A stretch of 5,182 bases of DNA from Nitriliruptoraceae bacterium (GCA_007131525.1 SLQK01000285.1:1-5182), one strand, 5' to 3'. Counted from the first letter of the stretch, positions 1 to 5,182 are shown. Made by a program: numbers and translations. The notes: a model not told the origin generated them from the letters alone.

Positions 1-176
1 CGACGGGCAGGGATGGGCTGCGCTTGGGTGTCGGCCGCTCATCGGGTGGTGCGACCGGTGACCGCGAGCACGGGCGCCGCCCTCGCTGACCCACACGCTA
101 GTGGGCTGGGGGCCGGCACGGAGCGGTGCGACCGTGCGATGGGCCGGGTCTGTGGGCGATCGGCCGGTGGGACGTC
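1..176. other. Non-coding left flank, no supported gene
   Basis: I find no convincing gene here. Open frames cross the segment on both strands, as expected at this GC content, but none has a recognisable product or a good ribosome binding site. A minus-strand ATG at 42-40 stays open to the window edge (14 codons, starting MSGRHPSAAH) and could be the start of a leftward gene, but it lacks a Shine-Dalgarno sequence. A TAGCGT box on the minus strand at 100-95 could be a -10 element for such a gene. Its 9-base context, ACTAGCGTG, also occurs just upstream of the kinase gene at 2037-2045. Both signals are too weak to annotate as genes. Confidence 0.4.
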
Positions 177-330
177 GGGTTGCTCGTGTGCCGGCGTCGG
201 GTTGCTCGCGCACTCGTGTTGGGTTGCTCGCGCACTCGTGTTGGGTTGCTCGCGCACTCGTGTTGGGTTGCTCGTGTGCCGGCGTCGGGTTGCTCGCGTG
301 CCGACGTTGGGTTGCTCGCGCACCGGCGTC
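177..330. repeat. Seven-unit 22-bp tandem repeat array
   Basis: Seven head-to-tail units of exactly 22 bp start at 177, 199, 221, 243, 265, 287 and 309. Every unit opens with GGGTTGCTCG, and the 12-base remainder varies. Units 2-4 are identical (ending CGCACTCGTGTT), units 1 and 5 are identical (ending TGTGCCGGCGTC), unit 6 ends CGTGCCGACGTT and unit 7 ends CGCACCGGCGTC. A period of 22 is not a multiple of three and there are no spacers, so this is neither a coding repeat nor a CRISPR array. Unit 7 is also the left arm of the adjoining hairpin element, which suggests the array arose by amplifying that arm. It lies 3' of the symporter gene, which reads towards it. Function is unknown. Iteron-like or protein-binding direct repeats are possible, but no replication gene is nearby. 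Confidence 0.93.
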
Positions 331-363
331 GGACCTGTCCCGGCTGCGGTGCGCGAGCAACGG
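309..363. repeat. Hairpin repeat element, copy 1 (3' of symporter)
   Basis: The left arm GTTGCTCGCGCACCG at 311-325 is the perfect reverse complement of CGGTGCGCGAGCAAC at 347-361, giving a 15-bp stem. The 21-base loop contains GGACCTGTCC at 331-340, which can itself fold as GGAC-CT-GTCC. The element lies 25 bp beyond the symporter stop codon, where it could act as a terminator or mRNA 3' stabiliser. It lacks the T-run of a classical intrinsic terminator. A diverged second copy is at 2719-2773: bases 331-363 match 2741-2773 at 30 of 33 positions, and both share GTTGCTCGCG on the left. The stem and the two-copy relationship are read directly; the role is inferred. A REP-like dispersed palindrome is the main alternative. 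Confidence 0.85.
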
Positions 364-386
364 GCGCCGGGTCGGCGGCGCCGCCG

Positions 387-1811
387 TCAGTCGTCCTCCG
401 GCCCGAAGCGTGTCAGCCCCAGCACGACCCAGAACACGAGCAGCACGCTGGTTCCGATCAGGACGGGCACGGCGCCGAGCTGGGCGATCAGCGGCACGGA
501 CGCGGCGGTGAACAGCCCGCCGCCGACCACCGGTTCGAACAGCAGCTGCTTGTAGCCGAACGCCTCCAGCCCGCGGGAGCGGTTCCGTGGGTCAGCGATG
601 CGCATCAGCAGCAGGCCGGTGACGGTCATGCCCATCGACTGCCCGAAGTCACCCAAGCCACGCTCGTAGGCGTACTCCGGCACGATCCGCGGTGCCAGCA
701 GCAGGAACGCACCGACGTTCCACACGATCCCGGCGATCGCCAGCAGCGCGAAGGGGGCGAGGTTCCCGCCGATCGCCTCCAGCGACAACGTGCCCAGCGC
801 CGCGACGATGATCAGGTCGAGCGCCGCCCCGGAGATCCGGTTGATGAGCTGGCGGTCCACCAGTTCGGCGCGGCCGGTCCGGTCGAGCACGAGTTGCAGC
901 ACCACGCCCCCGATCATGGCCAGCGGGAACAGGGGCAGGTGCACCAGCAGTTCGAGACCGTCCTCGCCGCCCCAGGTCGCCACCTCGATGGCCTCCAGCC
1001 CCTGGAGCATGAGCCAGCCGATGGCGATGGCGACGGCCACGAAGCCGAGGTGGATCGACAGCGGATCGGTCGCCGTCGTCCGCCGGTCCCGGCCCGCCCC
1101 CTCGCGGTCGTCGAGGTCGTCGAGATCGTCCTCGGTCTGCGAGCGGGCGGCGTCGACGGGGTTACCGGAGCTGTCCAGCGCGATACGGCCGGTCCGCACG
1201 CCCCAGTTGATGATGACCGTGCCGATCAGGACGCCTCCCAGCAGCCCGATCGTGGCGAGCCCAAGGGCCAGGTCGGTGCCCTCGGCGAAGTCGAACTCCT
1301 CGAAGGTGGAGGACAGGCCGGCCGAGGTGCCGTGGCCACCCTCGAACCCGATCTCGATCAGTGCACCAGCGACGGGCGGGAGGCCGAACACCGGCCCCAG
1401 GACGACCAGGGCCAGGAGCAGGCCGACGACGTACTGCCCCCACGCGATCGACTGCCCCAGGGCGACCTGCGGGCCGGCGACCTCCCAGATCTGGCGCAGA
1501 CCCGGGATGTGCTTGCCGATGAACAGCGCGGCGAACACCACGCTGATCAGCAGGACCGGGAGCTCGCTCCAGACCTCGAGGACCGCTGCTGGGAGCAGCC
1601 CGTCGACCAGCCACTCGGGGCCGTCCAGGGCAGTGGCGATGCGGCCGAGCACCTGCGGTCCGGCGAGCAGAGCGAGCGCCCCCCCGATCACCGACGCCGG
1701 CAGGAAGAGCCGCCGGAACAGGACGATCCGGGAGCGGAGCCACTTCGCGATGACCAGGAACAGCCCGATCACCAGCAGAGCGGTGAAGACGTCGACGACA
1801 GCGACGGACAC
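387..1811 (-). CDS. GltS-like sodium:glutamate symporter family protein
   Basis: This is a 474-residue polytopic membrane protein of the glutamate:Na+ symporter (ESS/GltS) family, expected to import glutamate or a related anion using the sodium gradient. The family's two pseudo-symmetric halves are visible. The first has the signature GGHGT (residues 158-162) followed by a glycine-rich helix. The second has the matching re-entrant-type segment GDFGQSMGMTVTGLL (387-401). A charged, probably cytoplasmic loop separates the halves (about 208-250) and carries the acidic run TEDDLDDLDDRE. I count roughly ten hydrophobic helices. E. coli GltS is about 400 residues; the excess here lies in the central loop and longer termini. 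The GTG start is chosen because a strong GGAAGG precedes it by six bases and hydrophobic sequence begins at once. The frame stays open far upstream but reads as basic, proline-rich, non-membrane sequence. The family call is firm; the substrate is inferred. Confidence 0.88.
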   Translation of the reverse strand: MSVAVVDVFTALLVIGLFLVIAKWLRSRIVLFRRLFLPASVIGGALALLAGPQVLGRIATALDGPEWLVDGLLPAAVLEVWSELPVLLISVVFAALFIGKHIPGLRQIWEVAGPQVALGQSIAWGQYVVGLLLALVVLGPVFGLPPVAGALIEIGFEGGHGTSAGLSSTFEEFDFAEGTDLALGLATIGLLGGVLIGTVIINWGVRTGRIALDSSGNPVDAARSQTEDDLDDLDDREGAGRDRRTTATDPLSIHLGFVAVAIAIGWLMLQGLEAIEVATWGGEDGLELLVHLPLFPLAMIGGVVLQLVLDRTGRAELVDRQLINRISGAALDLIIVAALGTLSLEAIGGNLAPFALLAIAGIVWNVGAFLLLAPRIVPEYAYERGLGDFGQSMGMTVTGLLLMRIADPRNRSRGLEAFGYKQLLFEPVVGGGLFTAASVPLIAQLGAVPVLIGTSVLLVFWVVLGLTRFGPEDD

Positions 1812-1817
1812 GCGTGA

Positions 1818-1823
1818 CCTTCC
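1818..1823 (-). promoter_or_regulatory. Shine-Dalgarno site fixing the symporter start
   Basis: GGAAGG on the minus strand lies six bases before the GTG at 1811-1809. It decides the start codon, because the reading frame itself stays open for about 186 further codons upstream. Confidence 0.75.
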
Positions 1824-1846
1824 GTGCAGGTCCAAGGGGGGCGGGG

Positions 1847-1923
1847 AGCCGGCCGGGGCCGGCTGGGGATCCGATCGCGCCGGGTGCACGCGGCCCGCGT
1901 CCTTCTGGCGCTCGCGTCGGATC
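1847..1923 (-). promoter_or_regulatory. Inverted repeats in the symporter 5' leader
   Basis: Two potential hairpins occur in the region that would be the symporter mRNA leader. AGCCGGCC at 1847-1854 pairs perfectly with GGCCGGCT at 1857-1864 across two bases, ending about 24 bases before the Shine-Dalgarno site. GATCCGATCGCG at 1868-1879 pairs with CGCGTCGGATC at 1913-1923 with one bulged base. Its loop holds a smaller ACGCG/CGCGT repeat. Such a leader could modulate translation or cause attenuation. Inverted repeats are frequent by chance in DNA this GC-rich, and I recognise no known riboswitch class. Confidence 0.35.
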
Positions 1924-1966
1924 TTGCCGGTCGCAGGCCCACGGGCGATCACAGGGGCTGTCGTCG

Positions 1967-1972
1967 ACCGTA
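1967..1972 (-). promoter_or_regulatory. Candidate extended -10 promoter for symporter
   Basis: TACGGT on the minus strand matches the TAnnnT form of actinobacterial sigma-A -10 boxes and is preceded by TGC, an extended -10 feature. No good -35 hexamer is visible. Transcription from here would give a leader of about 150 bases containing the inverted repeats at 1847-1923. This is a prediction from pattern only. Confidence 0.3.
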
Positions 1973-2038
1973 GCAACGGCGGACGCCGGCGGAGCGGGGC
2001 TGGCCCGTCCGTCCGCCGCTGCACGCTGCCGGTGCGAC

Positions 2039-2044
2039 TAGCGT
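2039..2044 (+). promoter_or_regulatory. Candidate -10 box for a leaderless kinase mRNA
   Basis: TAGCGT fits TAnnnT and ends eight bases before the ATG at 2053, so transcription would begin at or within a couple of bases of the start codon. The only purine-rich run before the ATG (GGCGAGG, 2045-2051) is one base away, too close for a normal Shine-Dalgarno site. That fits a leaderless mRNA, which is common in actinobacteria. No clear -35 hexamer is seen. Confidence 0.35.
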
Positions 2045-2052
2045 GGCGAGGC

Positions 2053-2688
2053 ATGGAACCTGCGCGCCTCGTCGGTCTGCGGACCTTCGCCTCCGTGGCC
2101 GACGACATCCTCGTCCGCCCCCCACGCCGAGGTGGCACCCGCATCGTCGCTGTGGACGGGGGATCGGCGGCAGGGAAGTCCACCTTCGCTGCCCGCCTCG
2201 CCGGTGCGCTCGCGACGACCGTCGTGCACACCGATGATGTTGCCTGGTGGGAGAGCTTCTTCGGGTGGACGCCCCTGCTGGTCGAAGGGGTGCTGGAGCC
2301 GTTACTGGAGGGGTGTCCCGTGCGGTTCCGCCCACCTGCCTGGGAGGCGCGTGAGCGCGGCGGCGCCATCGTTGCCGAGCCCGGTCCGGCGGTGGTCGTC
2401 GAGGGTGTGGGTGCCGGCCGGCAGGAACTGGCGGGCTACCTCGACCACCTCATCTGGGTCGACACCGACCGCCAACTGGCGTACGAGCGAGGGCTGGCCC
2501 GGCCGGGGGAGGATCCCGGGTTCTGGCGGGAGTGGGAGCTCGAGGAGGAGGCGCACTTCGCGCGCGACCGGCCCTGGGAGCGGGCCGACCTGCTGGTCAG
2601 CAACGACCCCCCGCCGCCGCCTGATCCGGAGCGGCAGCTGCGGGTGATCGAGGCGGCCACGTGGCGCGTCGAGGATCGTCCCCGCTGA
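2053..2688 (+). CDS. Uridine-kinase-like P-loop NTPase
   Basis: This 211-residue soluble protein belongs to the P-loop nucleoside/nucleotide kinase superfamily and resembles the short uridine-kinase-like proteins common in actinobacteria. The Walker A motif GGSAAGKS is at residues 36-43 after a hydrophobic strand (RIVAVD). HTDD (59-62) is where related kinases place acidic residues near the phosphate acceptor. The strand VVVEGV (114-119) is a Walker B-like segment. A downstream strand, LIWVDTD (133-139), leads into the arginine-bearing helix RQLAYERGLAR, like the lid region of these kinases. The family implies ATP-dependent phosphorylation of a small molecule, but the substrate cannot be read from the sequence, so uridine kinase activity should not be assumed. 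The ATG at 2053 is chosen because the globular domain starts soon after it and a TAnnnT box lies just upstream. The frame is open far upstream but runs antisense through the symporter gene. It is transcribed divergently from the symporter; a hairpin repeat follows 30 bp after its stop. Confidence 0.85.
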   Translation: MEPARLVGLRTFASVADDILVRPPRRGGTRIVAVDGGSAAGKSTFAARLAGALATTVVHTDDVAWWESFFGWTPLLVEGVLEPLLEGCPVRFRPPAWEARERGGAIVAEPGPAVVVEGVGAGRQELAGYLDHLIWVDTDRQLAYERGLARPGEDPGFWREWELEEEAHFARDRPWERADLLVSNDPPPPPDPERQLRVIEAATWRVEDRPR

Positions 2689-2718
2689 GGCGCGCTGGGC
2701 GCAGGGGGCGGCCCCATG

Positions 2719-2773
2719 CCGTTGCTCGCGGAGCACCGGGGGACCTGTCCCTGCTGCGGTGCGCGAGCGATGG
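2719..2773. repeat. Hairpin repeat element, copy 2 (3' of kinase)
   Basis: This is a diverged copy of the element at 309-363. CCGTTGCTCGCG (2719-2730) pairs with CGCGAGCGATGG (2762-2773), using Watson-Crick pairs plus two G-T wobbles. An inner CACCG/CGGTG stem is retained after a three-base GAG insertion. The apex GGACCTGTCC (2741-2750) is identical to copy 1. It begins 30 bp after the kinase stop codon, so it probably acts at the transcript's 3' end as a terminator or stabiliser, though there is no T-run. The preserved pairing despite changed bases in the right arm suggests selection on structure, but two copies are thin evidence. Confidence 0.75.
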
Positions 2774-2982
2774 AGGCAGCCGGTCGGACGGCGGCAGGTC
2801 GGGAGCTCGGCCGGCCGGGTGGTCGCGGGTGCGGTGACGTGGCGCCGGCACGCAGACCGGGAACGTCGGCCCTTCGGACGGGCCCGCGACCTGTGCTCCG
2901 GTCACCGGCCACCTACGGTCGGATGTCCAGTCGATGAACCTCGCGACCGGCGCCACCTCGGCGTCAGCTTCTCGGAGCGCCC
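2774..2982. other. Intergenic region upstream of the reductase
   Basis: No gene is supported in this interval. Short frames cross it without recognisable products or ribosome binding sites. It holds the candidate reductase promoter at 2914-2919 and the reductase Shine-Dalgarno site at 2974-2977. A weak GGCCC/GGGCC hairpin lies around 2868-2886. I see no operator-like palindrome near the start codon. Confidence 0.5.
2914..2919 (+). promoter_or_regulatory. Candidate -10 box for the aldo/keto reductase
   Basis: TACGGT fits TAnnnT and is the same hexamer, with the same following CG, as the candidate symporter -10 on the opposite strand. It would give a leader of about 55-60 bases before the ATG at 2983. 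No convincing -35 hexamer is visible, so this is tentative. Confidence 0.3.
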
Positions 2983-3807
2983 ATGGACGTCACCACCTTC
3001 CATCTCCCTGACGGTACCGAGGTACCCCGCCTGGGCTTCGGCACCTTCGAGTTGTCCGGGGAGGATGCGTACCGCTCGGTGGCGGTCGCCCTGGAGGCGG
3101 GCTACCGGCACGTCGACACCGCGCAGGGCTACGCCAACGAGGCGGAGGTCGGCCGTGCCCTGGCGGAGAGCAGCGTCGATCGCGACGAGGTGTTCGTCAC
3201 CACGAAGCTGAAGCCCTCCAACGCCACCGCGGGCGCCGTCCGGTCCTCGATGGTGGACAGCCTCCGGGCCCTCGGCACCGACCGGGTGGACCTCTTGCTG
3301 CTGCACTGGCCAGCGGAGCACGTCGCACCGCTGGCAGAGACGCTCGAGGCCATGACGAGCCTCCGTGAGGATGGGTTGACCCGCGAGATCGGGGTCTCCA
3401 ACTTCCCCTCGAAGATGTTGGCGAGGGCCTACGAGTTGGCGCCCGTGGTGACCGACCAGGTGGAGCATCACCCCTACCTCGGTGTCCCCAAGATCGAGGA
3501 GGTGCTGCGGGTCCGGGGCGGCTTCCTCACGGCGTACTCGCCCCTGGCGCGCGGGAAGGTCGCCGCCGACCCCGTGCTGAAGGAGCTGGCGATCGCCCAT
3601 GATGTGACACCGGCTCAGATCACCCTGCGCTGGATGCTGCAGCGTCCGGGGGTGGTGACGATCCCGAAGTCCGGAACGCCTGAGCGGATCCGATCCAACG
3701 TCGAGGTGTTCGACTTCGCGCTCAGTGACGACGAGATGGCCCGTGTCGATGCGCTGGAGCGCGGCGAGCGGTTGATCGATCCCGGCGGTGGTCCGGACTG
3801 GGACTGA
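2983..3807 (+). CDS. Aldo/keto reductase (2,5-diketogluconate reductase-like)
   Basis: This 274-residue cytosolic NADPH-dependent oxidoreductase has the (alpha/beta)8 fold of the aldo/keto reductase superfamily and reduces aldehydes or ketones to alcohols. The N-terminal hairpin is followed by PRLGFGTF (15-22). The full catalytic tetrad is present: Asp45 and Tyr50 in HVDTAQGYANEAEVG, Lys75 in VTTKLK and His108 in LLLHWP. GVSNF (137-141), YSPLARG (185-191) and the NADPH-binding IPKSGTPERIRSN (227-239, with Lys229, Arg235 and Asn239) complete the family pattern. The ending RLIDPGGGPDWD and the total length are typical of the AKR5-type group that includes 2,5-diketo-D-gluconate reductases. The physiological substrate cannot be assigned; roles include detoxifying reactive carbonyls and sugar-acid metabolism. 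GGAG at 2974-2977, five bases before the ATG, supports the start. It converges on the next gene across a strong hairpin. It appears intact and ordinary for its family. Confidence 0.95.
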   Translation: MDVTTFHLPDGTEVPRLGFGTFELSGEDAYRSVAVALEAGYRHVDTAQGYANEAEVGRALAESSVDRDEVFVTTKLKPSNATAGAVRSSMVDSLRALGTDRVDLLLLHWPAEHVAPLAETLEAMTSLREDGLTREIGVSNFPSKMLARAYELAPVVTDQVEHHPYLGVPKIEEVLRVRGGFLTAYSPLARGKVAADPVLKELAIAHDVTPAQITLRWMLQRPGVVTIPKSGTPERIRSNVEVFDFALSDDEMARVDALERGERLIDPGGGPDWD

Positions 3808-3849
3808 GGAGTACTCCCGCCTCGGTCGCCGGGACGTGCGCGCGCCGAT

Positions 3850-3887
3850 GACCGATGGCCGACCGGTCACCCGGTCGGCCATCGGTC
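3850..3887. terminator. Bidirectional hairpin terminator, 17-bp perfect stem
   Basis: GACCGATGGCCGACCGG at 3850-3866 is the exact reverse complement of 3871-3887, with a TCAC loop. It lies between two convergent genes, 42 bp after the reductase stop and 14 bp after the stop of the minus-strand gene, so it can serve both. There is no T-run on either side, consistent with the U-poor hairpin terminators proposed for actinobacteria. Confidence 0.85.
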
Positions 3888-3901
3888 GGGACGCGGACGC
3901 G

Positions 3902-5182
3902 TCAGGCGATGCGTTGCCGCAGCGCGACCGCCAAGCCGCCAGCGGCCGCCATGGCCAGGATCGTCGCGATGGCCTTGAACGGCGTCGACGGTCCTCCGTC
4001 CGGGCTGCCGACGGCGGCGAGCTCGAACTGATAGACCGCGGAGGCCTCCGCACCGTCGACGGTGCCGTACGGCAGCCCCTCACGGGCCTGTCCACGGGCG
4101 TCGGCGGCCCTGGCGTGCTCGACGGCCATCGCCGGAGTGATGGTCGCCTCGCTGGCACCGGCGACGAGCTGCGAGGTCCCCTCGTCGGTCAACCGACGGG
4201 ATCCCTCGGCGACGCCGCTCATGGCGTCCTCGACCGTGACGAGGCCGTCGGCGAGCGTCTGCGCGCCGTCGCCGGCGTCGCCCAGCCCATCGGCGAGCTG
4301 GTTCGCGCCATCGTCGAGCTGCCCGAGCCCGCTGGCCAGGTCGTTGGCGCCGCTACTCGCGGTCCCCGCGCCCGCGGCCAGCCGCTGGCCACCGTCGTCG
4401 AGCTGACGAAGGCCGTCGGCGAGGTCGCCAGCACCACTTGCAGCGGTCCCGGCGCCGGCGGCGAGCCGCTGACCACCGTCATCGAGCTGGCCCAACCCGT
4501 CAGCGAGCGCGGCCGAGCCTGCGGCCGCACCCTGCAGCCCGGTTGCGAGCTCGCTGGCTCCCGCTGCGGCGGCGTCGAGCCCCCCGGAGAGCTGGGCCGC
4601 GCCGCCCTCCAGCAGCCCGAGGACCTGCTTCACCCCACAGGGGTTGGCGGGGTCGGTCGGGTTCTGCAGGTTGCAGGCCGGGTTGTCCAGGCCCCCCTGG
4701 AGCAGCTGCACGCCCGGGATGATGGTCTTGGTCACCCCGTCGTCGACCTGCACAGAGATGCATGACAGCGCTCGGATCACATTCAGGCCTCTAAGGTCCC
4801 CCGCCTGCACGGCTCCGATGGCTGCCTCGCAGGACGCCGGCCAGGAGCCGAGCTGGTTCGCTTGCAGCGAGAGCCTTTCCTGCAGCTGCGTCGCACCACC
4901 GTCCACGACGGTGGCGATACCTTCAATCGTCGCGACGCCGCCCCTGGCACCCTCCACCAGTGCGGTCTGCGTGGGATCGAGCCCGGTGCCCTCCAGTGCC
5001 TGGAGCGCCCCGTCCACCCCCTTGGCGGCCTCGCCGATGCCGGCGGCACCGGCGGCCAGCTGCCCGGCCACTCCCGCCGCTGTGGCTGCTCGGTCTCCGG
5101 CGTCATCGCCGTCGGCGTCAGGACCGAAGCTGAGCGCCAGTCCGCCGCTGAGGCCGCGCATCGCACCGGTCCCAGGTGCCAG
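3902..5182 (-). CDS. YhgE/Pip-like heptad-repeat membrane protein, C-terminal part
   Basis: The last 426 codons of a longer gene are present; the frame is open through the window edge, so the real start and any N-terminal helices are outside. An internal ATG at 5161-5159 is probably not the start. Most of the visible protein is Ala/Gly/Leu-rich with xxxLxxG heptads (ELATGL, ALADGL, DLADGL), the pattern seen in YhgE/Pip-type and some MmpL-associated extracytoplasmic domains. Three 28-residue repeats lie at visible residues 230-313. An inserted segment holds four cysteines (visible residues 118, 141, 170 and 182), including NPACNLQNPTDPANPCG, which could form disulfides outside the membrane. 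The C-terminus has one hydrophobic helix (about 402-421) and a short basic tail RQRIA, a membrane anchor with a cytoplasmic end. In relatives the domain is proposed to sit at the cell surface, as phage receptor or in secretion/envelope roles; function here is not established. It shares a terminator region with the convergent reductase. Confidence 0.8.
   Translation of the reverse strand: MAPGTGAMRGLSGGLALSFGPDADGDDAGDRAATAAGVAGQLAAGAAGIGEAAKGVDGALQALEGTGLDPTQTALVEGARGGVATIEGIATVVDGGATQLQERLSLQANQLGSWPASCEAAIGAVQAGDLRGLNVIRALSCISVQVDDGVTKTIIPGVQLLQGGLDNPACNLQNPTDPANPCGVKQVLGLLEGGAAQLSGGLDAAAAGASELATGLQGAAAGSAALADGLGQLDDGGQRLAAGAGTAASGAGDLADGLRQLDDGGQRLAAGAGTASSGANDLASGLGQLDDGANQLADGLGDAGDGAQTLADGLVTVEDAMSGVAEGSRRLTDEGTSQLVAGASEATITPAMAVEHARAADARGQAREGLPYGTVDGAEASAVYQFELAAVGSPDGGPSTPFKAIATILAMAAAGGLAVALRQRIA
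4244..4495 (-). repeat. Three 84-bp in-frame repeats encoding heptads
   Basis: Units at 4412-4495, 4328-4411 and 4244-4327 each encode 28 residues (four heptads) beginning L-x-Q-L-D-D-G. The first two units agree at 24 of 28 residues, while the third is more diverged. The exact 84-bp spacing can be read from the recurring TCGAGCT at 4314, 4398 and 4482. This points to internal duplication, so the heptad rod may vary in length between strains. Confidence 0.85.

Noticed and set aside
1..42. Start of a leftward gene at the ATG on the minus strand (42-40)
   Set aside because: Only 14 codons are visible, there is no Shine-Dalgarno site, and another minus-strand frame is also open to the edge, so the call cannot be supported.
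177..330. CRISPR array
   Set aside because: Units are contiguous 22-mers with no unique spacers, and no cas gene is present in the window.
373..386. 14-bp perfect palindrome CGGCGGCGCCGCCG next to the symporter stop codon
   Set aside because: It has no loop and is simple GC-rich sequence, so it is a poor terminator candidate compared with the hairpin at 311-361.
126..1817. Very long plus-strand open frame opposite the symporter
   Set aside because: Its translation is Gln/Asp/Arg/His-rich with no domain, it is antisense to a clear membrane protein family, and it starts inside the tandem repeats. It is a GC-bias shadow.
1812..2369. N-terminal extension of the symporter frame upstream of the GTG at 1811
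   Set aside because: The extension is basic and proline-rich, overlaps the divergent kinase gene, and is bypassed by a good Shine-Dalgarno site before the GTG.
2716..2937. A 73-codon plus-strand frame containing TCPCCGARA, resembling a zinc-ribbon peptide
   Set aside because: The cysteine motif is just the translation of the hairpin repeat: copy 1 gives the similar TCPGCGARA in one of its frames. There is no ribosome binding site, and the remainder is Arg/Gly/Pro-rich filler typical of GC-rich non-coding DNA.

Overview
This is a very GC-rich chromosomal segment (I estimate roughly 70% by eye) with the look of a high-GC actinobacterium. GC-ending codons dominate, one start is GTG, TAnnnT-type -10 boxes are the best promoter signals, and there is a large YhgE/heptad-repeat surface protein of the kind common in Actinomycetota. 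The genus cannot be fixed from the sequence alone.

Layout: (1) Bases 1-386 hold no convincing gene. They contain a 7-unit, 22-bp tandem repeat (177-330) that runs directly into a hairpin element (309-363) with a perfect 15-bp stem. (2) Bases 387-1811 (minus) encode a GltS-like sodium:glutamate symporter family membrane protein of 474 aa. (3) Bases 1812-2052 are a divergent promoter region with inverted repeats in the symporter leader. (4) Bases 2053-2688 (plus) encode a 211-aa P-loop, uridine-kinase-like protein that may be translated from a leaderless mRNA. (5) Bases 2689-2982 are intergenic and carry a second, diverged copy of the hairpin element at 2719-2773. (6) Bases 2983-3807 (plus) encode a 274-aa aldo/keto reductase with an intact catalytic tetrad. 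(7) A perfect 17-bp-stem bidirectional terminator lies at 3850-3887. (8) Bases 3902-5182 (minus) are the C-terminal 426 residues of a membrane-anchored YhgE/Pip-like protein with xxxLxxG heptads, whose N-terminus is outside the window.

The genes do not form an obvious pathway. The symporter and kinase are divergent, the kinase and reductase point the same way but are about 294 bp apart, and the reductase converges on the YhgE-like gene. Each is probably its own transcription unit.

The most unusual content is non-coding. A two-copy stem-loop element keeps its paired arms and the GGACCTGTCC apex while its linkers vary, and both copies sit about 25-30 bp past a stop codon. At one copy the left arm plus linker has been amplified into the 22-bp tandem array. 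I see no complete defence, mobile or biosynthetic system.
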